Of a DNA stretch of 64,000 bases, positions 58,177-64,000 are shown one piece after another. The stretch covers positions 1 to 64,000 of the forward strand of contig CABQER010000004.1 in NCBI GenBank assembly GCA_902463235.1, written 5' to 3'. A model generated the notes under the pieces. The model saw nothing but the letters and a program-made list of their open reading frames with translations, searched no databases and was not told where the DNA came from. Made by a program: the position numbers and the translations under genes. Within the stretch, counting starts at the first letter, position 1. Each line of letters begins with the position of its first letter. The DNA comes from an uncultured Faecalibacterium sp. GTDB lineage: Bacteria > Bacillota > Clostridia > Oscillospirales > Ruminococcaceae.

Positions 58177-59174
58177 TCTGCCTTTTCCCCTTTCTCAAAT
58201 GCAGCCTTCTGCTGCAGCCAGCAGTAGGTATAGTGGGTATCGCTGAGCTCGGTGCGCGGGGGCATCTTGCTCAGACAGATCTTCATGCAGTTCTTGCAGC
58301 GGGGCGCAAAGGGGCAGCCGGCCGGCGGATTCAGCAGATCCACAGGGGTACCCTCAATGGGCACAAGGCGCTCGTGCTCTGCGGTGTTCAGCTTGGGGAT
58401 GGAGTTGATCAGACCCTTGGTGTACTCGTGACCCGGCTGGTAGAAGATCTCGTCGGTGGTGCCGTACTCCACAATGTGACCGGCGTACATGACGGCGATC
58501 TTCTCGCACATGGATGCCACAACACCCAGATCATGGGTGATCATGATAATGCTCATGCCCAGCTTCTTGCGCAGATCCTGCATCAGCTCAAGGATCTGTG
58601 CCTGAATGGTCACGTCCAGTGCGGTGGTGGGCTCGTCGGCGATCAGCAGCTTGGGCTCACAGGCCAGTGCAATGGCGATCATCACGCGCTGGCGCATACC
58701 GCCGGACAGCTCGTGGGGGTACTGCTTCAGGCGCTTCTCAGGCTCATTGATGCCAACCAATTCCAGCAGCTCCTTGGCGCGTGCCCATGCCTCGGTCTTG
58801 TTCTTATCGGTGTGCAGGCGGATGACCTCCACGATCTGATTGCCGATGGTGTACACCGGGTTCAGGCTGGTCATGGGGTCCTGGAAGATGATGGAGACCT
58901 CGTTGCCGCGGATCTTGCGGAAGTCCTTCTCCTTCATGTTCTCGATCTCGTGGCCGTTGAACCACACCTTGCCGCCCACCAGCTTGCCGGGGTAAGCGGT
59001 CAGACCCATAACAGAGTAGGCGGTGACCGACTTACCGGAGCCGGACTCACCCACAACGCCCAGAACATCGCCCTGATTCATGGTAAAGGAAACGCCGTTC
59101 AGTGCCTTTACTTCGCCCGCAGGGGTGAAGAAAGAAAGGCGTTCATCTTTGATATCAAGAATTTTCTCGCTCAT
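58173..59174 (-). CDS. oppD: oligopeptide ABC transporter ATP-binding protein (OppD)
   Basis: The 333-residue ATPase has Walker [10 protein letters not shown], signature [15 protein letters not shown], Walker [13 protein letters not shown] and the C-terminal region [15 protein letters not shown]. It pairs with OppF on the inner face of the OppBC permease. It lies 14 bases after oppC, and its stop overlaps the oppF start. Confidence 0.95.
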   Translation of the reverse strand: MSEKILDIKDERLSFFTPAGEVKALNGVSFTMNQGDVLGVVGESGSGKSVTAYSVMGLTAYPGKLVGGKVWFNGHEIENMKEKDFRKIRGNEVSIIFQDPMTSLNPVYTIGNQIVEVIRLHTDKNKTEAWARAKELLELVGINEPEKRLKQYPHELSGGMRQRVMIAIALACEPKLLIADEPTTALDVTIQAQILELMQDLRKKLGMSIIMITHDLGVVASMCEKIAVMYAGHIVEYGTTDEIFYQPGHEYTKGLINSIPKLNTAEHERLVPIEGTPVDLLNPPAGCPFAPRCKNCMKICLSKMPPRTELSDTHYTYCWLQQKAAFEKGEKAE

Positions 59175-59188
59175 TTCTGTTCACCTCA

Positions 59189-60238
59189 TCAATTCTTCAG
59201 CTTCGGGTCAAAGGCATCGCGCAGGCCATCGCCGAACAGGTTGAACACAAGGATCATCACGCTGATCATCAGTGCGGGGGCGATCAGCAGATGGGGGTAG
59301 GTGTTCATGCCCTTGACAGCATCGGTAGCCAGAGAACCCAGAGAAGGCAGCGGGGCTGCAACGCCCAGACCGATGAAGCTCAGATAGCTCTCGGTGAAGA
59401 TGGAAGCCGGGATCTGCAGGGTGGTGGTAACGATCAGAGTACCGATGCAGTTGGTGAGCAGATGCTTTTTGATGATACGGCCGCTGGAAGCGCCCAGTGC
59501 GCGGGCAGCGGTAACGTACTCGCTCTCCTTCAGGATCAGGATCTGGCTGCGGACGATACGCGCCATGCCGACCCAGTACAACAGCGCAAAGATGATGAAG
59601 ATGGAGATCATGTTGGGGCCAAGGGTCTGCATCCACTTGAAGCCGGGCTTGCTAGCCAGCGCATCCAGAGGATCCTTCAGAGCCATGCCCAGCAGGATGA
59701 TCAGCAGAATATCCGGGATGGTGTACAGAATATCCGTGATACGCATCATGATATTGTCCACCCAGCCGCCGGCAAAGGCGGAAACAGCGCCGTAAGTGGC
59801 GCCGATGATCAGCACCAGCACAGAAGCGATCAGACCGACGGACAGGCTGACGCGGGTGCCCATCATGATACGCACCGCAAAGTCACGACCCATACGGTCG
59901 GTACCCAGAATGTGCGGGAACACCTTTTCGCCGGCATCGATGCGGGCCTGCTCAGAGGCAGAGTACTCGAACGGTGCCAGATTGTTGCTGCCCTTCACCT
60001 GCTCCGAGTAGCTGTAGGGCCAGACGGCGGGCAGCAGATAGGCAAAGATGGCAATGGCAATGATGAACACAAAGCTGACCATGGCGATCTTGTTCTTCTT
60101 CAGGCGGCGGATACCGTCCTTCCAGAAGTTGACGCTTTCGCGCATGACCACCAGACTCTGCTTTTCCTCATTGCTGGCGGGCAGAAAATCCTCCGCGTTG
60201 AGCTGCAGGCTGAGCGGATTCTTTTTAATGTTTTCCAT
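59189..60238 (-). CDS. oppC: oligopeptide ABC transporter permease (OppC)
   Basis: The 349-residue membrane protein has an N-terminal cytoplasmic segment, one helix (about 52-72), an external loop with GTDRMGRDFAVRIMMGTRVSL and five further helices. The ATPase-coupling EAA loop reads EYVTAARALGASSGRII. The length is slightly above average for the family due to the N-terminal extension. It is 18 bases after oppB. Confidence 0.95.
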   Translation of the reverse strand: MENIKKNPLSLQLNAEDFLPASNEEKQSLVVMRESVNFWKDGIRRLKKNKIAMVSFVFIIAIAIFAYLLPAVWPYSYSEQVKGSNNLAPFEYSASEQARIDAGEKVFPHILGTDRMGRDFAVRIMMGTRVSLSVGLIASVLVLIIGATYGAVSAFAGGWVDNIMMRITDILYTIPDILLIILLGMALKDPLDALASKPGFKWMQTLGPNMISIFIIFALLYWVGMARIVRSQILILKESEYVTAARALGASSGRIIKKHLLTNCIGTLIVTTTLQIPASIFTESYLSFIGLGVAAPLPSLGSLATDAVKGMNTYPHLLIAPALMISVMILVFNLFGDGLRDAFDPKLKN

Positions 60239-60256
60239 GAAAATCGCTCCTTTCTC

Positions 60257-61174
60257 TTACTGCAGCTTAATGCGCGGGTCGATGATCTTATAAAGGATAT
60301 CCACGACCACGTTTGCAATGATGACCATGCTGGACAGCAGGATGGTGGTGCCCATGATCATGGTGTAGTCACGGTTGGTGATGGCAGACACGAAGTCGCG
60401 GCCCAGACCGGGCACGGAGAAGATCTTTTCCACCACGAAAGAACCGGTCATCAGGCTGGCCAGCATGGGGCCGACGTAGGTGATGACAGGCAGGATGGCG
60501 TTGCGCAGTGCGTGCTTGAACAGGATCATGAACTGGGACACGCCCTTTGCGCGGGCGGTGCGCATATAGTCCTGACCCATAACGTCCAGCAGGCTGGAGC
60601 GCATCAGACGGGTGATATAAGCCGAGGGATAGATGGCCAGTGCAGTGACCGGCATGATATAGGCGGCTGCGCTGTTCAGACCAACGGTGGGCAGCACCTT
60701 CATGTTCATACCAAACTGGTATAGCAGCAGCACGCTGGAGATAAAGCTGGGGATCGCGATGCCACAGGTTGCAAACACGATAATAACGTTATCCAGCCAC
60801 TTACCGCGGTTGTAAGCGGAAATGCAGCCCAGCGGGATGCCCACGCACAGAGCCACGACCACTGCAATGCCTGCCAGACGGCAGGACACCGGCAGCTTGC
60901 TGGCAATGATCTGGTTCACGGTACGGCCGCGCTGACGCAGGCTCAGACCCAGATCGCCGTGCAAAAGGCTCTTCATGTAGTTGACGTACTGCACACCCAG
61001 CGGCTTATCCAGGCCATACTTTTCGGCCAGAGCCTGCTGAGCAGCGGCACTGATGGACTTTTCTGCCACGAACGGGCCACCGGGGACCAGGTTCATGACA
61101 AAAAAGGTAACCGTAGCCACAATGAAGATACTGAAGATACCCATTGCGACACGCTTGATGATGTACTTTGCCAT
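60257..61174 (-). CDS. oppB: oligopeptide ABC transporter permease (OppB)
   Basis: The 305-residue membrane protein has six helices and the OppB N-terminus MAKYIIKRVAMGIFSIF, then a periplasmic-type loop (YGLDKPLGVQYVNYM) and EAA loop DYMRTARAKGVSQFMIL. ATG 61174 matches the family start; GGAG is 12 bases upstream, so the ribosome site is poor. It is the first gene of the oppBCDF operon, behind a consensus promoter and a structured 5' leader of about 190 bases. Confidence 0.94.
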   Translation of the reverse strand: MAKYIIKRVAMGIFSIFIVATVTFFVMNLVPGGPFVAEKSISAAAQQALAEKYGLDKPLGVQYVNYMKSLLHGDLGLSLRQRGRTVNQIIASKLPVSCRLAGIAVVVALCVGIPLGCISAYNRGKWLDNVIIVFATCGIAIPSFISSVLLLYQFGMNMKVLPTVGLNSAAAYIMPVTALAIYPSAYITRLMRSSLLDVMGQDYMRTARAKGVSQFMILFKHALRNAILPVITYVGPMLASLMTGSFVVEKIFSVPGLGRDFVSAITNRDYTMIMGTTILLSSMVIIANVVVDILYKIIDPRIKLQ

Positions 61175-61272
61175 CGTTTGATGCCACTCCAATCCTATCA
61201 ATGAATTACTATTTTGCTCTCAGGCCGAGCCATACTTTCCCGCAGTCCGCCAGCCTCACACATAGCGGACGT

Positions 61273-61398
61273 CTGTCCTTGGCACACGGACAGAAAAAGC
61301 GAATAATAAAACGATGGCATCTTGCGGTCGCATAAACACCATCGTCCATACCCGAGAAACACTCTATCTATTATAGAGAGAACCACGAATTTTGTCAA
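61273..61398 (-). promoter_or_regulatory. oppB promoter and structured leader
   Basis: On the minus strand -35 TTGACA (61393-61398) and -10 TATAAT (61370-61375) are 17 bases apart, a full consensus. In the leader, ACGATGG (61339-61345 on this strand) pairs with CCATCGT (61311-61317) around TGCG/TGCA-type inner pairing and is followed by TTTATTATT, terminator-like. A second hairpin, CTGTCC/GGACAG, lies at 61273-61293. Confidence 0.65.
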
Positions 61399-61631
61399 TT
61401 CACATGAAAATAATTCACTTCATTTCAGCAAAGCATGAGTGGAATCTTATACTTTATACAAATTTCCTGTATATTTGTAGGTAAAAGCGCTACTTTTCTG
61501 GTCTTTTTGGCAACTATTCCGGGACGTGCACAGTCTGTTTATCTCTGCCAAGTGCAAAAGACAGTGTCTCTCCCCCAGAACCATCTATCCATGTCACCGG
61601 CATTTTTCTCCATGTTACAGGAAAACTGGCA
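61399..61631. other. non-coding stretch upstream of the Opp promoter
   Basis: I see no gene. It holds a dyad TACAAAT-N9-ATTTGTA (61457-61479), about 60 bases upstream of the oppB -35, and TGAATT repeats close to that -35 (61400-61425). The rest shows no strong structure. Confidence 0.45.
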
Positions 61632-61694
61632 AAAAAAGATCACCCGCAGCCCCTTCTCCGGCACGGTCGGTGCCCAGGAGATGTGCTGCGGGTG
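61632..61694 (-). terminator. terminator of the capsule-region membrane protein gene
   Basis: On the minus strand CACCCGCAGC (61685-61694) pairs with GCTGCGGGTG (61641-61650), with an inner GGCAC/GTGCC and CTCC/GGAG stem, followed by ATCTTTTTTT. Confidence 0.92.
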
Positions 61695-61714
61695 GTCATG
61701 GGTCGTTTTGCGGG

Positions 61715-62524
61715 TCAGGAGTACAGCTTTGCGGTCAGCTGGGAGTACATGGCGCTCTTTTGTGCCTTATAGGAGGCCATCGCCTGATCGGCCAGTGCGG
61801 TGCTTTGACCGTTGGCGGTCAGAATGGCGCGCATCTGGCTGACGATGCTCTCCACTTCCTTATCATAAGATGCCTGCATCGCATACAGTCTGCCGCTTCT
61901 TGCCAGCACGATGGAGATCTTACGCGCCTGTGTCTGCTGGGACTCCGGCAGCGACTTGAACTCTGCCTTTGCCCCGGCAATGCAGCTGTTCAGTTCTGCC
62001 TCGGCACGCGCCTTGACGCTGTACAGCTGTTTCAACAGTGCCTTGACCTCAGCTTCGTAGGAAGCCTCCTGTTTGCCGGACGAGGACGCCGGTTTTTCTG
62101 TGGCAGCTGCCGTGCCGGAGCTGGCTGTGCCGGTGGTGTTCTCCTTCTTGCCGGAGGAAGCGGTGCTGCCGCTCTCCGTCCGGGAGGCAGCGCTCCCCGA
62201 AGAAGCAGAAGAACCTGCCGGAGCGGACACCGAATCTGCTCCCTCCTGCGGAACACTGGCCGATGCTTCCTGTTCCCCGCCGCTGGACGCAGCGGTTTCG
62301 TCGGTCAGTTCTTCCAGCGTGATATCGCCGCTGAGCAGCTTATCCAGATCCTCATCCGTCAGGGTGAGCTCTGTGCTGCCCGCCGGGGCATCCGGCAGAG
62401 TTTCTGGCAGACCGGCTGCCATACTGTGGAGATAAAACAACACCCCAAGGACTGCTGCTGCCAGCAGAATCACCAGCGCGCCCAGCACGATCATTACGAT
62501 TTTCAGGACCTTATTTTTCTTCAT
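61715..62524 (-). CDS. membrane-anchored protein with low-complexity linker and coiled coil, capsule region
   Basis: The 269-residue protein has a basic N-terminus, one membrane helix (about 8-31), an acidic segment (LTLTDEDLDKLLSGDITLEELTDE), a Ser/Gly/Ala/Thr-rich linker (about 75-145) and a helical, Lys/Ala/Glu/Gln-rich C-terminal region likely to be a coiled coil. I do not recognise the family. It lies 64 bases after cpsB on the same strand, so it may serve export or assembly of the polysaccharide. The ribosome site is weak (GCGGA before ATG 62524), and a GC hairpin precedes it. Confidence 0.75.
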   Translation of the reverse strand: MKKNKVLKIVMIVLGALVILLAAAVLGVLFYLHSMAAGLPETLPDAPAGSTELTLTDEDLDKLLSGDITLEELTDETAASSGGEQEASASVPQEGADSVSAPAGSSASSGSAASRTESGSTASSGKKENTTGTASSGTAAATEKPASSSGKQEASYEAEVKALLKQLYSVKARAEAELNSCIAGAKAEFKSLPESQQTQARKISIVLARSGRLYAMQASYDKEVESIVSQMRAILTANGQSTALADQAMASYKAQKSAMYSQLTAKLYS

Positions 62525-62535
62525 ACTAAAATCCG

Positions 62536-62568
62536 CTGCCCGGGCAGAGTACACCCCCGCCCGGGCAG
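62536..62568 (-). promoter_or_regulatory. GC-rich hairpin between cpsB and the membrane protein gene
   Basis: CTGCCCGGGC (62536-62545) pairs with GCCCGGGCAG (62559-62568). It ends about 11 bases from the start codon and lies over the ribosome binding region of the downstream gene, so it may limit translation or stabilise the message. Confidence 0.6.
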
Positions 62569-62588
62569 TTTTCTCCTTACTAATAGGA

Positions 62589-63341
62589 TCAGACCCACAT
62601 GCCCAAAAATTTTTTGGGCTGATGTAGGGTCGCAGCGTCCAACTCCTGATCGTGGAACAGCTCATCGCCGTTGCGCACGATGCGGGCGGCAGTTTCCTTG
62701 CCCAACAGCTTTTCCAGCTGCTGCACTCCCTGTGCCATGCGGGGCGGACGCTTGTCCGGGGAATGGGTATCGGTGGAGATGACGTGGACCAGTCCCCACT
62801 GGATGAACTTACACAGCTTTTTGCAGAGCTTGGGTTCCAGCAGTGCTCCGGCGTTGATCTGTGCATAGGCACCGGCGGCCACCCAGTCGTACAACAGGGT
62901 GGGATCCTCCAGCACATAGGGGTATCGCTCGATATGCGCGATCAGCGGCACAATGCCCTGTTGCTGCAAATTGTACAGGGTCTGCCGGATAAAATGCGGC
63001 TTGTGGGTGGTGGGGAATTCCAGCAGCAGATAGGCGGTATCTCCCATGCACAGCGCCCGGGTGTCCAGCTCGCACAGACCGGGCGAGAAGAACACCTCTG
63101 CCCCCAGCTTGAAATCAAACTGCATGGGCTGCCCTTCCAGCGCGGCAGTCAGCTGTTCAAAGGCAGCCTGCCGCTTTTCTGTAAATGCTTCCACCGTGGT
63201 GCGCTCGCTGTTGAAGTGGCTGGTGAACGCGATATTGCGCACACCATCCTCGTATTCCCTGCGCAGCAGCTCCAGCGAGACTGCCGTATCCTTTGCGCCG
63301 TCATCCATGCCGGGCAGAATGTGACAATGCAGATCGGTCAT
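62589..63341 (-). CDS. cpsB: PHP-family tyrosine-protein phosphatase (CpsB/YwqE)
   Basis: The 250-residue manganese-dependent phosphatase starts MTDLHCHILPGMDDG, the metal-binding HxH of the PHP fold, with further His in FTSHFN, IAHIERYPY and STDTHSPDKRPP. It removes phosphate from the Tyr tail of CpsD and controls chain length of exported polysaccharide. It is 15 bases after cpsD on the same strand. Confidence 0.94.
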   Translation of the reverse strand: MTDLHCHILPGMDDGAKDTAVSLELLRREYEDGVRNIAFTSHFNSERTTVEAFTEKRQAAFEQLTAALEGQPMQFDFKLGAEVFFSPGLCELDTRALCMGDTAYLLLEFPTTHKPHFIRQTLYNLQQQGIVPLIAHIERYPYVLEDPTLLYDWVAAGAYAQINAGALLEPKLCKKLCKFIQWGLVHVISTDTHSPDKRPPRMAQGVQQLEKLLGKETAARIVRNGDELFHDQELDAATLHQPKKFLGMWV

Positions 63342-63356
63342 AACAATGCTTCCTTA

Positions 63357-64000
63357 TTATTTACCGGCAGTGGCATCCTGCTTGCCGTAGGCATAGTTGT
63401 AATTGTAGGCATAGCTGTATGCGTAGCTGGAACCCTTGAGTGCCTTCTTCATGTCGTAGCGGGTCAGCACGCTGCCCAGCACCTTGACACCTGCATCCTG
63501 CAGCTTTTTCACTGCGCCGCGCACTGCATCAGCAGGGGCGTAATCGGAACGCACTGCAAAGATGGCACCGTCCACATAGCGGCCGATGACAGCTGCATCG
63601 GTGACCACAGACACCGGGGGTGCGTCAACGATGACAAAATCAAACTTCTGGCGCAGAGTGTCCACCATAGCCTGCATCTGCGGCTGGCTCAGCATCTCAG
63701 AGGGGTTCGGCGGCGGGGTGCCTGCGGGCAGGAAGGTCAGATTCATTTCCTTCAGCTCCTGCAGGGCCTCGTCCAGCGTGCACTGGTTGGACAGCACGTT
63801 GGAAACGCCCTTTACGTTGTGACCGGCCTTCAGGTAGCGGTGCAGCACCGGCTTGCGCAGGTCGCAGTCCACCAGAGCCACCTTTTTGCCGCTTTCTGCC
63901 AGCGTCATTGCCAGATTGACCGCCACGTTGCTCTTGGACTCTTCCGGCACGGTACTGGTAACGACCAGCGTGTGCACGTCCATGGAGCCTGCCATAAAGT
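63357..64000 (-). CDS. cpsD: bacterial tyrosine kinase (CpsD/CapB family), 5' end cut by the window
   Basis: About 212 residues are visible; the gene continues past 64000 in frame. The P-loop region reads VTSTVPEESKSNVAVNLA, with Ser where Gly is usual before the Lys. Walker A' VALVDCDLRKP and Walker B FVIVDAPPV are normal. The tail is a Tyr cluster (YAYSYAYNYNYAYG) that is autophosphorylated in this family. The kinase works with a CpsC-like membrane adaptor, expected upstream of the window. ATG 63995 in this frame is internal, since the family normally has residues before MAGSMD. Confidence 0.92.
   Translation of the reverse strand, partial: FMAGSMDVHTLVVTSTVPEESKSNVAVNLAMTLAESGKKVALVDCDLRKPVLHRYLKAGHNVKGVSNVLSNQCTLDEALQELKEMNLTFLPAGTPPPNPSEMLSQPQMQAMVDTLRQKFDFVIVDAPPVSVVTDAAVIGRYVDGAIFAVRSDYAPADAVRGAVKKLQDAGVKVLGSVLTRYDMKKALKGSSYAYSYAYNYNYAYGKQDATAGK

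Noticed and set aside
61435..61842. Plus-strand frame after the Opp promoter region
   Set aside because: It runs through the terminator hairpin and the antisense of the membrane protein gene, with a Cys/Trp/Arg-rich product and no ribosome site.
1..64000. tRNA, rRNA, CRISPR arrays, IS elements, prophage, T-boxes
   Set aside because: I looked through all intergenic gaps and saw none; the aspartate-family operon leader has no T-box-like structure.

Overview
The window reads as a chromosomal segment of a GC-rich, low-G+C-phylum anaerobe, most likely Faecalibacterium or a close Oscillospiraceae (Ruminococcaceae) relative. This is an inference from gene content: NADPH glutamate synthase, TRAP and Opp uptake, hexuronate catabolism, SRRxF-type lipoprotein signals and an extracytoplasmic flavin reductase, together with strong AGGAGG ribosome binding sites and sigma-A promoters. 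No rRNA, tRNA, IS element, CRISPR array or prophage gene was seen. Coding density is high.

Layout. 1-6.6 kb: 3' end of hcp, then gltB-gltD behind a leader that contains a complete terminator. 6.6-8.3 kb: a zinc-ribbon/kinase-fold/PASTA membrane protein that lacks catalytic residues. 8.5-15.2 kb: a TRAP transporter operon (dctP-dctQ-dctM) and a divergently placed regulatory operon made of a histidine kinase, an AraC-type response regulator and a second DctP-like lipoprotein. 15.3-20.5 kb: a YcxB-like protein, uxuA-uxuB for hexuronate breakdown, and divergent dsdA. 20.5-21.2 kb: a yefM-yoeB toxin-antitoxin operon with an overlapping third small gene. 21.3-31.3 kb: housekeeping genes yebC, an RsmF-like methylase, mrnC, obgE, rpmA, rplU, lgt, a pair of M16 peptidase homologues and a VanY-type carboxypeptidase. 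31.4-38.1 kb: the threonine branch (pheB-like ACT gene, hom, thrB, lysC) and a class A penicillin-binding protein. 38.3-43.2 kb: two Na+/phosphate cotransporter paralogues flanking a lone sortase, with small genes and two copies of a dispersed palindromic repeat. 43.3-48 kb: marR plus a heterodimeric ABC exporter. 48-51.1 kb: a LysR regulator divergent from a lipoprotein flavin reductase. 51.3-55 kb: a MoxR ATPase/VWA pair and an orphan gene. 55.2-61.2 kb: oppBCDF-A. 61.7-64 kb: the end of a capsule/exopolysaccharide control region (cpsD, cpsB and a membrane protein).

How parts fit. The TRAP genes, the sensor operon and uxuAB lie close together and may form an acidic-sugar uptake, sensing and catabolism module; the ligand is not proven. 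gltBD and the Opp system supply glutamate and peptides. The most unusual features are the dispersed ~115 bp repeat (three copies), the gltB leader with a hexaloop hairpin competing with a terminator, the third gene in the yefM-yoeB operon, the pseudokinase, the binding-protein-containing two-component operon, and several very small genes. Start sites were chosen from ribosome binding sites and differ in places from the longest reading frame.
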